Source of the DNA: an uncultured Mucispirillum sp.
Lineage (GTDB): Bacteria; Chrysiogenota; Deferribacteres; Deferribacterales; Mucispirillaceae
Reading direction: 5' to 3'
Assembly: GCA_944324495.1 (NCBI GenBank)
Contig: CALUWN010000001.1
Span: forward strand, 185,067 to 249,066
DNA: 64,000 nt
Position numbers and translations under genes: made by a program. Numbering within the stretch: the first letter of the stretch is position 1; each line of letters opens with the position of its first letter. The notes under the pieces were generated by a model, which saw only the letters and a list, made by a program, of their open reading frames with translations, was not told the DNA's origin and did not search any database. Shown piece by piece: positions 8,249 through 18,089 of this stretch.

Positions 8249-9082
8249 ATGATAGATTTACACTGCCACTCTACAGCATCTGACGGAAGCTATGCTCCAA
8301 GTGAGCTTATAAAAATGGCTGAAAAATTAAATATTACTCATTTTGCATTAACAGACCATGATACAACTGACGGAATTAGTGAATTTATAAATACTAAAAG
8401 TGATATTAAAAGAATCCCCGGTATTGAAATAAGTGTAGAAATCCCAAAAGGAGAGCTTCATATAGTAGGGCTTTTTATAGATATTAATAATAAAAACCTA
8501 AAAGAAATGGAAGAAGAAGTTAAATATTATAGAATAAAGCGTAATGAAAAAATGCTTGCAGGGCTTTCTAAATTAGTTAAAAAGAATGTAAAAATAAGTG
8601 ATTTAATAAGCAACCCAAACGCTCAACTGGGAAGACCCCATGTGGCTAAATACCTTTTAAAAAATAATGTGGTAACTTCTATTCAAGAAGCATTTGAAAA
8701 ATATTTACAAAATGGTGCACCACTTGCCTATAAAAAACAGCAGGTAGAAGTTGAAAGAGCATTAAGCGTTATAAAAAATGCAGGTGGGCTTTCTTTTGTG
8801 GCTCATCCATATACTTTAAAATTATCAGATAATGAATTATTATCATTAATGAAAGAATATAAAAATATAGGCTTAGACGGAATAGAGGCGTTTTCAAGCC
8901 ATAATCCAGAAGATAAAAAGAATATATATGTAGATATTGCAAAAGAAACAGGGCTTTTAATATCTGGTGGCAGCGATTTCCACGGTGAAAATGGGAAAGT
9001 AAGCTCTCTTGGGGCAAATACTTTAGAATTTACAGATGATGATATATTAAAACCAATATATGAAAGATTAAAAACGGTATAA
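8249..9082 (+). CDS. PHP-domain phosphoesterase (RNase AM/nucleoside 3',5'-bisphosphate phosphatase-like)
   Basis: A 277-residue PHP-fold metallohydrolase. Metal-binding motifs are visible in order: DLHCHSTASDGSY (3-15), LTDHDT (about 35-40), GIEIS, a conserved FVAHPY and the C-terminal GGSDFHGENG. The length and the HCHSTASDG start match the YciV/TrpH group, which acts on nucleotide 3',5'-bisphosphates and 5' ends of RNA. Start ATG 8249 has TTAGGA upstream. It is followed within 5 bases by the xerD-like gene and is probably the first gene of the long run that extends to phoH-ybeY. Confidence 0.85.
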   Translation: MIDLHCHSTASDGSYAPSELIKMAEKLNITHFALTDHDTTDGISEFINTKSDIKRIPGIEISVEIPKGELHIVGLFIDINNKNLKEMEEEVKYYRIKRNEKMLAGLSKLVKKNVKISDLISNPNAQLGRPHVAKYLLKNNVVTSIQEAFEKYLQNGAPLAYKKQQVEVERALSVIKNAGGLSFVAHPYTLKLSDNELLSLMKEYKNIGLDGIEAFSSHNPEDKKNIYVDIAKETGLLISGGSDFHGENGKVSSLGANTLEFTDDDILKPIYERLKTV

Positions 9083-9087
9083 TATAT

Positions 9088-9987
9088 ATGGCAGATAAAG
9101 ATAAACCTTATAAATATAACGAATTTAAACAGTATTTACGGTTTGAACTTGGTATGAGTGATAATTCCGTTATATCATATCTACAGGATTTAGAATCACT
9201 GTTTAAATTTTATAAAGGTAATCTTGTAAATATCAACCCTACAGATATTGTATCATTTATGTCTTTTATGCGTAAAAATAACCAGTCCATAGAAACTATA
9301 TTACGCAGGCTTTCTGGGCTTTCCCAGTATTATGATTTTTTAATAATTGAAAAAGATATACAGGTAAACCCTGTAGAGTTTATATCAAAGCCTAGGCAGT
9401 GGCATAAACTTCCTGATTTTCTTGATTTTTTTGAGGTGGAAAAATTAATTAATTGTAATGATTATTCTACACCTATAAAACACAGGGACTGCCTTATAAT
9501 GGAAACATTATATGCAACAGGTATGCGTGTTAGCGAATTAATTGCTGTAAAACTTAGAGATATTGATTTTAAAAGGGGTATAATCAAGGTAATAGGTAAA
9601 GGCTCAAAACAACGAATTGTGCCACTTTATGCAGCATTATTACAAAAACTAGAAGACTATCTTCCCATTAGGCAGGAATATTTTGTTAAAGCAAGCGATG
9701 AAGGGTATTTATTTTTAAACCAGCATGGGAAAATGCTTACAAGGCAGCATATTTGGAATATGGTAAAATCAAAATGTGCTGAAAATAATATTACAAAGCA
9801 TGTATCTCCCCATACTCTTCGTCATTCATTTGCAACTCATATGCTTTCAAATGGTGCAGATTTAAGAACACTGCAAATATTTTTAGGGCATTCAAATATT
9901 TCTACCACAGAAATATATACTCATGTTACAGATGATGATAAAAGGAATACAATAATGAATTTTCACCCGAGATACCATAGAAAATGA
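9088..9987 (+). CDS. xerD: Tyrosine recombinase XerC/XerD
   Basis: A 299-residue recombinase of standard Xer length. The N-terminal SAM-like core-binding domain (about 9-95) precedes the catalytic domain, which carries the full set of active residues: Arg147 (ATGMRVSEL), Lys171, His242 and Arg245 (HTLRHSFATHML), His268 (LGHSN) and nucleophile Tyr277. Acts in resolving chromosome dimers at dif. The setting among housekeeping genes, with no att repeats or phage genes, argues for chromosomal Xer rather than an integrase. XerC versus XerD cannot be settled from this window. The stop overlaps the start of the CCA gene (ATGA). Confidence 0.88.
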   Translation: MADKDKPYKYNEFKQYLRFELGMSDNSVISYLQDLESLFKFYKGNLVNINPTDIVSFMSFMRKNNQSIETILRRLSGLSQYYDFLIIEKDIQVNPVEFISKPRQWHKLPDFLDFFEVEKLINCNDYSTPIKHRDCLIMETLYATGMRVSELIAVKLRDIDFKRGIIKVIGKGSKQRIVPLYAALLQKLEDYLPIRQEYFVKASDEGYLFLNQHGKMLTRQHIWNMVKSKCAENNITKHVSPHTLRHSFATHMLSNGADLRTLQIFLGHSNISTTEIYTHVTDDDKRNTIMNFHPRYHRK

Positions 9988-12614
9988 ATATAGTAATTAC
10001 ACATATAAACCCAGATTTTGATGCTGTTGCCAGTGCTTACGCTGCTTATAAACTTTATAACTGCGACCATATTGCTTTATGCTCTAATATGGAAAATAAT
10101 GTTTTTAAGTTTATAAAAGATAATGAGTTTAGTATTAATATAAAACAGTATAACGATAAAACATATAAAGAGATTACAAAAATAGATAATCTAATAATTA
10201 CAGACTGCAACCAAACAGCAAGGCTTGGAAAACTTGCATGCTTAATTGATATAGCAGATAATATTATTATATATGACCACCATAATAAAAGCAGCTGCGA
10301 TATAGAAACAGATAATAAAAATATACAAGAAATTGGTGCAGTAACAAGCTTAATGGTAGAGATTTTAAAAAAAGAAAATATAAATATTTCAAAAGAAGAA
10401 GCCACATTTTTAGCTTTAGGCATATATGAAGATACTGGGCTTTTAACATTTAGTAAAACAAAAGAAATAGATGCCATATCCCTTGCATATTTAATCTCAA
10501 AAAATGCAGATACTACTTCAGCTAATGATTATATTCAGCGAGAATTAAGTAATATTCAAGTTATGCTTTTAAATGAGCTTTTGCTTAATTTATCCATTAT
10601 TACTGTTGGTGGAGTTGATGTGGCTTATTCTTTTGCCACAGTGGATGATTATATTGACGAAGCAGCACTTATTACTCATAAACTTATGGCAATAGAAGGG
10701 TTAAACTCCCTTTTTACATTAATTTCCACAGGGGGCAGGCTTGTATTAATTGGCAGAAGTAACGATGAAAGGGTAAATGTTTTAAGCATTGTATCTCAAT
10801 TTGGTGGCGGGGGACACAGTGTTGCAGGAAGTGCTATTATTAAAGATAAAATGATAGCTGAAACTTTAGAAATGCTAAAATACGTTATAAGAGAAACAGT
10901 TAAGCCTATAAAAACTATACAAGAAATAATGACAACCCATGTAAAGTATGTGGAAAGTAATGCCATATTAAAAGATGCAGTTGATTTAACTATGAAGTTT
11001 AATTTAAATTATATGCCCGTTATAGAAAATAATAAAACTATAGGTATAATATCAAGAAAAGATATTCTTCATGGGGTAAAACACGGGTTAGAGTATGAAA
11101 GCATAAATAATATTATGCAGACAGAGTTTGAAACAGTACGCCCAGAAACCCCTTTTTATGAAGCAGAAGCCATAATGGTATATGGTAACCAAAAACTTTT
11201 ACCAGTTGAAAATAATAAAGGAATAGTTGGGGTTGTAACACGAACTGACCTTTTAAGGCTAATGCATGAAGATATTATATTACAGTCTAAATATGCAGAT
11301 AAAAAACGAAGCCAGTTTGGAATACTTAAAAATAGAAATGTAAATAATCTAATGCAGGATAATTTAGATAAAAATATATTAACCATATTAAAAAATATAG
11401 GTGCTTTAGCTGTTGAATTAAACTATAAAGCATATGTGGTTGGTGGTTTTGTTCGCGATTTATTAATGGATAAGAAAAATTTTGATATAGATATAGTTAT
11501 AGAAGGGGACGGCACAAAGTTTGCATCTGCCTATGCTAAAAAATATGGTGGCAAAGTATTTATTCATCAAAAATTTAAAACAGCTGTTGTTACAATGGAT
11601 GATGGCTTTAAAATAGATTTTGCTACAGCTAGGACAGAATATTATATTACACCAGCTGCTGCTCCAGAAGTTGTAGAATCTTCTGTTAAAAGCGACCTGT
11701 TTCGCAGAGATTTTACAATAAATGCAATGGCTGTCAGGCTTGATGGTAATCAGTTTGGAAATCTTCTTGATTTTTTCATGGGGCAGAAAGATATTCAGGA
11801 TAAAAAAATAAGGGTACTCCATTCATTAAGTATAGTTGATGACCCATCACGTGCTTTAAGAGCAATCAGGTTTGCCGTCCGTTTTGGTTTTGAAATAGGC
11901 AGCCATACAGAAAGGCTTTTAAAACATGCCCAAAGCCTTGATTTATATAATAGGATTATTGGCTCTAGAAAATTTTTAGAGTTAAAATATATTTTGCAGG
12001 AAGAAAATTATCTTCAGGCTCTACTGCTTTTAAATAAATATAATATTCTAAAAATATACAGCAGTAAGATTAAATATGATGATGAACTTGCAGCAAAATT
12101 TAAAAGAGGGGAAAACCTTTATAACTGGTATAAAATACAGTTTGAAAAAGATTTAGAAATTTGGCGAGTAAGGTTTAATATATTATTTTTCACTATTAAA
12201 GGGGAAGCGTATACGAAATTTATTGATAATTTTGATATACCTTTAAAAAAATCTGTTTTACTAAAGAATGACCATAAATATATGGAATATGCTAATGGAC
12301 TGTTTAAAAGATATAAAGACCATAAACCATCTTTTATTTACGGTGTATGCTCTAATTTAACAGATGAAAGTGCATTAGCTCTTGCTGCTGTTATGGGTGA
12401 AAGTAAGCAGGATATTATAAAAGATTATTTAACAGAGTATAAAAATATAAAAATATCATTAAATGGTAATGATTTATTAAATCTTGGTGTAAAAAAAGGA
12501 CCAGATGTGAGAAAATACCTTGATATGCTTTTAAAAGCAAGGTTAGATAATATAGTAACTTCAAAAGAAGATGAAATAAAGTTTATAAAAAATGAGTGTG
12601 GGGTAAAAATTTGA
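9984..12614 (+). CDS. DHH-CBS-tRNA nucleotidyltransferase fusion (CCA-adding type)
   Basis: An 876-residue multidomain protein. Residues 1 to about 300 form a DHH/DHHA1 phosphoesterase domain (THINPDFDA with His7, Asp11 and Asp13; TDCNQ; YDHHNKSSCD; glycine-rich FGGGGHSVAGSA). Residues about 307-430 form two CBS repeats (IMTTHVKYVES and MQTEFETVRP). Residues about 480-640 are the class II poly(A)/CCA polymerase head with VGGFVRDLLMDKKNFDIDIV (catalytic aspartates), RRDFTINAMAV and DDPSRALRAIRFAVRF. The C-terminal part is the helical neck/body. This fusion is known in Deferribacterota, Aquificota and some delta-proteobacteria; it adds all or part of the tRNA 3' CCA. The role of the DHH and CBS parts is not settled. 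Overlaps genes at both ends. Confidence 0.9.
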   Translation: MNIVITHINPDFDAVASAYAAYKLYNCDHIALCSNMENNVFKFIKDNEFSINIKQYNDKTYKEITKIDNLIITDCNQTARLGKLACLIDIADNIIIYDHHNKSSCDIETDNKNIQEIGAVTSLMVEILKKENINISKEEATFLALGIYEDTGLLTFSKTKEIDAISLAYLISKNADTTSANDYIQRELSNIQVMLLNELLLNLSIITVGGVDVAYSFATVDDYIDEAALITHKLMAIEGLNSLFTLISTGGRLVLIGRSNDERVNVLSIVSQFGGGGHSVAGSAIIKDKMIAETLEMLKYVIRETVKPIKTIQEIMTTHVKYVESNAILKDAVDLTMKFNLNYMPVIENNKTIGIISRKDILHGVKHGLEYESINNIMQTEFETVRPETPFYEAEAIMVYGNQKLLPVENNKGIVGVVTRTDLLRLMHEDIILQSKYADKKRSQFGILKNRNVNNLMQDNLDKNILTILKNIGALAVELNYKAYVVGGFVRDLLMDKKNFDIDIVIEGDGTKFASAYAKKYGGKVFIHQKFKTAVVTMDDGFKIDFATARTEYYITPAAAPEVVESSVKSDLFRRDFTINAMAVRLDGNQFGNLLDFFMGQKDIQDKKIRVLHSLSIVDDPSRALRAIRFAVRFGFEIGSHTERLLKHAQSLDLYNRIIGSRKFLELKYILQEENYLQALLLLNKYNILKIYSSKIKYDDELAAKFKRGENLYNWYKIQFEKDLEIWRVRFNILFFTIKGEAYTKFIDNFDIPLKKSVLLKNDHKYMEYANGLFKRYKDHKPSFIYGVCSNLTDESALALAAVMGESKQDIIKDYLTEYKNIKISLNGNDLLNLGVKKGPDVRKYLDMLLKARLDNIVTSKEDEIKFIKNECGVKI

Positions 12615-13567
12615 ATATTCAAAAAGAGATAATAGTTCCAGCAGCTATTCAGCCATATATATTTGGCAGGCAGGATTCTAATATTAAAAATATTGAAAGA
12701 AACCTGCATATTTCACTTTCTGCTTTAGGTGATAATGTTACTATTATTGCAGATAATAATGATGATATGGAAAAAGCTGTTACATTATTTGATGAATTGA
12801 TAAAGACTGCTTCTAAAAGAGAGTTATCATCAGAAGATGTGGCATATGCTTTAAAAATGGTAACAAAAAATGGCAAGGTGGATATTAGTGGCGTCTTAAC
12901 TGAGCATATAAAGGTTGGTGGCTGGGCAAAAATAGTAACAGCCAAATCACCTTCTCAAAAAGAATATATTAAAGCTATGAGCGAAAAAGATATGATTTTT
13001 GGAATAGGCCCTGCAGGTACTGGTAAAACATATCTTGCTATGGCTATGGCTGTAAACCAATTTTTATCTAAAAAAGTATCCCGCATTATTTTAGCAAGAC
13101 CTGCTGTGGAAGCTGGTGAAAAACTTGGGTTTTTGCCGGGCGATATTGCTGATAAAATAAACCCTTATTTAAGACCATTATATGATGCATTATATACTAT
13201 GATGGATATAGATTATGTTACAAAACTAATAGAAAAAAGTATAATAGAAGTTGCTCCACTTGCTTTTATGCGTGGCAGGACATTAAATGATTCGTTTGTG
13301 ATTTTAGATGAAGCACAAAATACTACAGAAGAGCAAATGAAAATGTTTTTAACTCGTCTTGGGTTTAATTCAAAAGCTGTAATTACTGGGGATATTACTC
13401 AAATTGACCTACCACCAGATAAACGCTCTGGGCTTGTAACAGCTATGAATGTATTAAATAGTATTGATGAAATAGCTTTTATTAAATTTAGCGATAAAGA
13501 TGTAGTACGCCATCCTTTAGTTTCAAAAATTGTAAGAGCATACGATAAAGCCATGCAAAAGGATTAG
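12611..13567 (+). CDS. phoH: PhoH-family ATPase (YbeZ-like)
   Basis: A PhoH-like P-loop protein of about 318 residues: an N-terminal KH-like region, Walker A GIGPAGTGKTYLAMA and Walker B FVILDEAQNTT, then ITGDITQIDLP with the sensor region. I prefer the TTG at 12611, which overlaps the upstream TGA as TTGA and has GGGGT eight bases before it. A GTG at 12596 would add five residues. In bacteria this protein pairs with YbeY in ribosome/rRNA handling, and ybeY is the next gene, 4 bases on. Confidence 0.92.
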   Translation: MNIQKEIIVPAAIQPYIFGRQDSNIKNIERNLHISLSALGDNVTIIADNNDDMEKAVTLFDELIKTASKRELSSEDVAYALKMVTKNGKVDISGVLTEHIKVGGWAKIVTAKSPSQKEYIKAMSEKDMIFGIGPAGTGKTYLAMAMAVNQFLSKKVSRIILARPAVEAGEKLGFLPGDIADKINPYLRPLYDALYTMMDIDYVTKLIEKSIIEVAPLAFMRGRTLNDSFVILDEAQNTTEEQMKMFLTRLGFNSKAVITGDITQIDLPPDKRSGLVTAMNVLNSIDEIAFIKFSDKDVVRHPLVSKIVRAYDKAMQKD

Positions 13568-13571
13568 TAAT

Positions 13572-14006
13572 ATGAAATTATTATATACTGATGAAGAAAA
13601 TAGTAGCTTAACATATAAATTTTTTATAGGTATTACTGAGGCTGTTTTTAAACATCTTGATATGGAAGAAAATAATTATGAAATATCATTATTAATTACT
13701 GATGATGAAACAATACATCAGTTAAATAAAGAATATAGGCAAAAGGATAGACCAACCGATGTACTTTCTTTTCCTATGGAAGATGATATTATGCTTGGTG
13801 ATATTGTTATTTCTTTAGATACCGCAAAAAATCAGGCACAAGAAAGAGAGATTGGATTAGAAAGGGAAATAGCATTTTTATTTATACATGGACTGCTTCA
13901 CCTTTTAGGGTACGACCATGAAACAAGTGTTGAAGATGAGAAAGAAATGTTTGCCCTACAAGAAGAAATTTTAAAAAAACTTATTGACTATGGGGCTGTT
14001 TCGTAG
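13572..14006 (+). CDS. ybeY: YbeY endoribonuclease (rRNA maturation)
   Basis: A 144-residue metal-dependent RNase with the zinc motif HGLLHLLGYDHE (three His plus Glu) and the conserved NKEYRQKDRPTDVLSFPM substrate loop. Normal length. Matures 16S rRNA 3' ends and takes part in ribosome quality control. Directly follows phoH, the usual partner order (ybeZ-ybeY). A 141-base AT-rich gap without a clear hairpin follows it. Confidence 0.95.
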   Translation: MKLLYTDEENSSLTYKFFIGITEAVFKHLDMEENNYEISLLITDDETIHQLNKEYRQKDRPTDVLSFPMEDDIMLGDIVISLDTAKNQAQEREIGLEREIAFLFIHGLLHLLGYDHETSVEDEKEMFALQEEILKKLIDYGAVS

Positions 14007-14147
14007 TTAATATAATAGTAAATATATATTTAGGTGTATTATTTTTTATGGATTATTATTGTTGCAGATTTAGAAATTCTTTTTTACCTTTCTTTTTAAT
14101 GTTGTATTCTTATTTAATATGTCAAAAATTATATACGGAGTCTAGTT

Positions 14148-15434
14148 GTGGATATTAGTATTTGGTGGGAATTATTAATTCTTATTGTCATACTCTTATT
14201 ATCATCTTATTTTTCTGCTATGGAAACAGCTCTTTCAATGTTAAGCGAAGTAAAAGTTAAGCAAATGTTTTCTAGTGGTGTAACTGATGAGAAAGAGATT
14301 TCAAATTTATGGATAAAAAGGCGAAACAGAGTATTAAATACTATTTTTTTAGGAAACACTTTATTTAATATAATATGTGCTTTTATTATTATTGATATTA
14401 CAGATAAATATATTCATTCATACCCTCTTTTAATAGCTGCACTTATTGTTTTCTTTTTAGTTTTAGTTTTTGGTGAAACTATACCTAAAACATTAGCAAG
14501 GTATGATGTGGTTAGTTTTTCAGAATTTAATCTTGGTGTATTAAGTAAATTTTACTACATTTTTTCACCATTTATACTTGTATCTGATATAATAGTAAAT
14601 TTTACCCTTAAAATATTTGGTAAAAGCTTATCCCAAGATACTAAGTTTTTTGAAGATGAGCTTGAGTTTTTAATCAATGCTGGTGAGCAGGAAGGCTTAT
14701 TACAGCATGATAAAGGCGAAATGATAAATAATATTTTTGATATTGCAGATATTGATGTTAAAGAAATTATGGTCCCAAGAACTGAAGTAACGGCAGTTAG
14801 TGAAAACGCTACAACAGAAGAAATAAAAGAAATTGTTAGAACATCAGAATTTTCACGTATCCCAGTTTATAGAAACTCTTTAGATAATATCGTAGGTATA
14901 TTATACGTTAAAGATTTAATCAGGTTAAAAGGTACAGATTACAGTAGAGATGATTTACTTAAACTAATTAGAAAACCACTTTTTGTACCAGAAACTAAAA
15001 AAATAGATTTAATGTTAAAAGAATTTCAAAAAAGTAAACTTCATATTGCTGTAGTTGTAGATGAATATGGTGGTACAGCAGGTATTATTACCATGGAGGA
15101 TATTTTAGAAGAAATTGTTGGTGATATTCTTGATGAATATGATATTGCCAGTGAAGAAATAAAAAAAGTAGATGATAATAAATATCTAATCAATGGCAGA
15201 ATGACTGTAGCAGATTTTTGCGATTATTTTGATATTGATGATTTTGCAGAAGATGATGATTATGATACTATTGCAGGGTTTGTCTTTAATTTGGCAGGTG
15301 AAGTGCCTAAGGTTGGAGATGAATTTGTATGGAATAACTATAAATTCATAATCAAATCATTAGAAAACAGGCGAATAGATACGCTTGAAATGGAAATATT
15401 AGATAATTTAGACAGTGGTGAAATAAATGAGTGA
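14148..15434 (+). CDS. CNNM/CorC (HlyC) family membrane protein with CBS domains
   Basis: A 428-residue protein: an N-terminal CNNM (DUF21) domain with about four hydrophobic segments (residues 5-140, including SSYFSAMETALSML and GETIPKTLARYD), two CBS repeats (about 200-330, starting with DVKEIMVPRTEV and ending with EYGGTAGIITMEDILEEIVG), and a C-terminal CorC_HlyC domain. The likely role is Mg2+ or divalent cation efflux. The start is GTG 14148 with CGGAG eight bases upstream. It overlaps era by 8 bases, so the two are co-translated. The ybeY-corC-era order is common in bacteria. Confidence 0.9.
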   Translation: MDISIWWELLILIVILLLSSYFSAMETALSMLSEVKVKQMFSSGVTDEKEISNLWIKRRNRVLNTIFLGNTLFNIICAFIIIDITDKYIHSYPLLIAALIVFFLVLVFGETIPKTLARYDVVSFSEFNLGVLSKFYYIFSPFILVSDIIVNFTLKIFGKSLSQDTKFFEDELEFLINAGEQEGLLQHDKGEMINNIFDIADIDVKEIMVPRTEVTAVSENATTEEIKEIVRTSEFSRIPVYRNSLDNIVGILYVKDLIRLKGTDYSRDDLLKLIRKPLFVPETKKIDLMLKEFQKSKLHIAVVVDEYGGTAGIITMEDILEEIVGDILDEYDIASEEIKKVDDNKYLINGRMTVADFCDYFDIDDFAEDDDYDTIAGFVFNLAGEVPKVGDEFVWNNYKFIIKSLENRRIDTLEMEILDNLDSGEINE

Positions 15435-16314
15435 TAACCCTTTTCGTGCTGGCTTAATAGCTCTTGCAGGCTTACCTAATGCTGGAAAATCTACATTATT
15501 AAATACAATTTTAGGGGAAAAAATAGCAATAGTTTCCCGCACTCCCCAAACCACACGTAATGCTATATATGGCATTAAAACAACTAAAGAATATCAGGCA
15601 ATATTTGTGGATACTCCCGGGTTTCACTCTCCTAAAAATTCTTTAAATAAAGCAATCGTTCAGCAGGCAATAGACAGCCTTTCTATTGTAGATGTAATAT
15701 GCTTATTAGTTGAAGCAGGTGGCAAAAGAGGCAAAGATTTTAATAATTTAATAGGCTTAATAAAAGATGCTCCTCAAGAAAAAATATTAATTATTACAAA
15801 GATAGATGCTGTGCCAAAAGAAGTGGTGTATAAAACAGCAGAAGAAATATTTCCCCTTTGTAAGTTTAAACATGTACTGCCAGTATCTTCACAAAAAAAT
15901 GTAAATATTGATACATTGATGAACTTAATATATGCTGAGCTTCCAGAAAATGTTATGCAGTATGATGAAGATTTAATAACTACTCAACCAGATAAATTTT
16001 TAATTTCAGAATATATTAGAGAGCAGCTTTTTATTAGGCTTAGAAATGAAGTACCACATGATACACTTGTTTATATAGAAGATTATAGAGATAAATCAAA
16101 AGTAATGGAAATAGATGCTATTATTTATGTAAATAGAGATTCTCAAAAAGGCATAGTAATAGGTGAGGGCGGTTCTATGCTTAAAAAAATAGGTATGACA
16201 GCCCGTAAAAATTTAGAATCCTTTTTTGAAAAAAATGTAAGGCTTAATCTGCTTGTAAAAGTAAAAGCTAACTGGGTATCAAAACCAGAGTATTTAGATA
16301 TTCAAGGCTTATAA
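15427..16314 (+). CDS. era: GTPase Era
   Basis: A 295-residue GTPase: G1 GLPNAGKST (15-23), G3 DTPGF, G4 TKID, then a C-terminal KH domain with GEGGSMLKKIGMTARKNLE. Binds the 3' end of 16S rRNA and guides 30S assembly. The start overlaps the corC-like gene by 8 bases. The TAA at 16312-16314 faces the convergent MutS-like gene with a single base between the stop codons, so the two operons converge without an obvious terminator between them. Confidence 0.95.
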   Translation: MSDNPFRAGLIALAGLPNAGKSTLLNTILGEKIAIVSRTPQTTRNAIYGIKTTKEYQAIFVDTPGFHSPKNSLNKAIVQQAIDSLSIVDVICLLVEAGGKRGKDFNNLIGLIKDAPQEKILIITKIDAVPKEVVYKTAEEIFPLCKFKHVLPVSSQKNVNIDTLMNLIYAELPENVMQYDEDLITTQPDKFLISEYIREQLFIRLRNEVPHDTLVYIEDYRDKSKVMEIDAIIYVNRDSQKGIVIGEGGSMLKKIGMTARKNLESFFEKNVRLNLLVKVKANWVSKPEYLDIQGL

Positions 16315-16315
16315 G

Positions 16316-18085
16316 CTAGTTTTCTAATACATTATTTATTAAAATAGAGGCGTTCATATTTTGTGATACACCTTTTTTTAGTTTATAGTCAAATATCATT
16401 TCTCCACTTTCATCAAGTGTAAAATCAAAATAATAGTTTTCATAATTTTTAGTATATTCTTTTTCAAGCTCACCAAGAGCTGTATCGTGAGTGGCTAATA
16501 TGCCAGCCACATTATATGTAATAAATTTCTTTAAAACTAAAATAGAGCCTTTTAATTTATCCTGCGAATTTGTACCTTTTAATATTTCATCAAGTAAAAT
16601 AAGCATTTCCTGCCCAGTTGCTGCTTTTTCTTTTAACATTTTTAAGCGTTTTAATTCTGCATGAAAATAAGATGAGCTGTCCATTAACTTATCACTTGTT
16701 CTCATACTTGAAAAAATATGTACAGGGTGAAATTCAAATTTAGAAGCACATACAGGAGCACCCATAGAAGCAAGAATTAAATTTATACCGATGGAGCGTA
16801 TAAAAGTACTTTTTCCTGCCATATTAGCCCCTGTTATTATAAAAAACTTTTTAGTTTTTACTATTTCTATGCTGTTTCCAACTCTTTTTAAAGAATTAAT
16901 AGATGGGTGAGATAAATTTTCTGCTTTAAGAATAATGTCATTATTAATTTCTGGAAAAATAAAATCACTATTATTGTATGTATATGATGAAAGACTATTT
17001 ATTACATCTAATTTTGCAATAGTTTTGCTCCAGTTTGGTACAAAGTTCTTGTTTTCTCTTATCCATTTATTTAATTTATTGCTTAGGAAAATATCTTTTA
17101 AGAATAAACCGTTGGATATTAAAAAATAAAGTCCGCTATTACGCTGGTCAAACTCTCTATTTATTTTTTGAAGCATATTTATTTTTTCATACATTCCAGA
17201 TAAATCTTTTTTAATATCACATAATATATTAGACTTAAAATCAATATTTTTTATAGCACTGCTTACTGCTAGATATGTTGCTGATGCTTTATTAGCTTTA
17301 TTTAGCCTTGCATATTCATCATTTGTCTTTTTAGTAAATAATGAAGCTATTGCAAATTGGACAATAAAGAAACCCATTGGCACAAAAGAAGGCAGTACAT
17401 CAAACCCATATAGTATAAAAGATATAATAGTTGCTGCAACTAAAATATACGATAAAACCAAGGTGGATTTTTTCAGTGGTGCAGCATCTTCTTTTGATGA
17501 AGCAATAAAATTTGTTAAAGAGCTTGGCGATTTATATGATATAGATGATATTTCATGGCTTATATCCCTGTATTTTGCCATTTCCTTTACAGCATTTTGT
17601 ATGTTTTTTATATTATCTACAGAGTGAAGTGGGTTTAAAAGCATATCTTTTAATAATTCTTCACCTTCTAAAGTGGTGCATCTATTAATGCTGTGGAAAA
17701 TAGAGCCTTTTTCAAAAATATCTAAATCATAAGAATAGCTGTGATCATAATCAATATATTCACTGCCACAGCGAAATACAGTGTAATCTTTATTTAGAAA
17801 CTTGATTTCATCTTGAATAAAAGAAGTTAGGGCAGAGTAATATGAATATAAATCAATATATTTCTGACCGAAGATAATAAGTAACACAAAAAGTACTGGC
17901 ATTATAAATATAATACCAATACTTATATTATCATTAAAATACCATAATATTAGAAATAAAATAGTCAATATAAAACTAACAAGTTTTGATATTGCAATAT
18001 ATTTATTAATACTATTATATTTATTAAGCTCTTTTGATAAAGCCTGCTGCTTATTTTTATAATAATCTAGTATATTTTGTTCCAT
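16316..18085 (-). CDS. Membrane-associated MutS-like ATPase
   Basis: A 589-residue protein with MutS domains III and V but no N-terminal mismatch-reading domain and no Smr nuclease tail. The ATPase end has Walker A GANMAGKSTFIRSIG, MRTSDKLMDSSSYFHAEL and Walker B LILLDEILKGTNSQDK, with a downstream ATHD. Two hydrophobic helices near the N-terminus (about 29-70) and two more around 205-250 suggest membrane anchoring. This architecture is known as an uncharacterised MutS-related family; its job is not established, and it should not be equated with mismatch repair. Begins 4 bases after the HU gene on the minus strand. Confidence 0.8.
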   Translation of the reverse strand: MEQNILDYYKNKQQALSKELNKYNSINKYIAISKLVSFILTILFLILWYFNDNISIGIIFIMPVLFVLLIIFGQKYIDLYSYYSALTSFIQDEIKFLNKDYTVFRCGSEYIDYDHSYSYDLDIFEKGSIFHSINRCTTLEGEELLKDMLLNPLHSVDNIKNIQNAVKEMAKYRDISHEISSISYKSPSSLTNFIASSKEDAAPLKKSTLVLSYILVAATIISFILYGFDVLPSFVPMGFFIVQFAIASLFTKKTNDEYARLNKANKASATYLAVSSAIKNIDFKSNILCDIKKDLSGMYEKINMLQKINREFDQRNSGLYFLISNGLFLKDIFLSNKLNKWIRENKNFVPNWSKTIAKLDVINSLSSYTYNNSDFIFPEINNDIILKAENLSHPSINSLKRVGNSIEIVKTKKFFIITGANMAGKSTFIRSIGINLILASMGAPVCASKFEFHPVHIFSSMRTSDKLMDSSSYFHAELKRLKMLKEKAATGQEMLILLDEILKGTNSQDKLKGSILVLKKFITYNVAGILATHDTALGELEKEYTKNYENYYFDFTLDESGEMIFDYKLKKGVSQNMNASILINNVLEN

Positions 18086-18089
18086 TAAG

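Noticed and set aside
9088..9987. Tyrosine recombinase as a possible integrase of a mobile element
   Set aside because: Length, active residues and setting fit chromosomal XerC/D; no att repeats, tRNA or phage genes lie nearby.
11463..11822. 119-residue minus-strand frame inside the CCA gene
   Set aside because: Lies wholly inside a conserved domain and has no ribosome site or recognisable motif.
12596..12610. GTG start five codons upstream for phoH
   Set aside because: TTG 12611 overlaps the preceding stop as TTGA and has a better-placed GGGG ribosome site.
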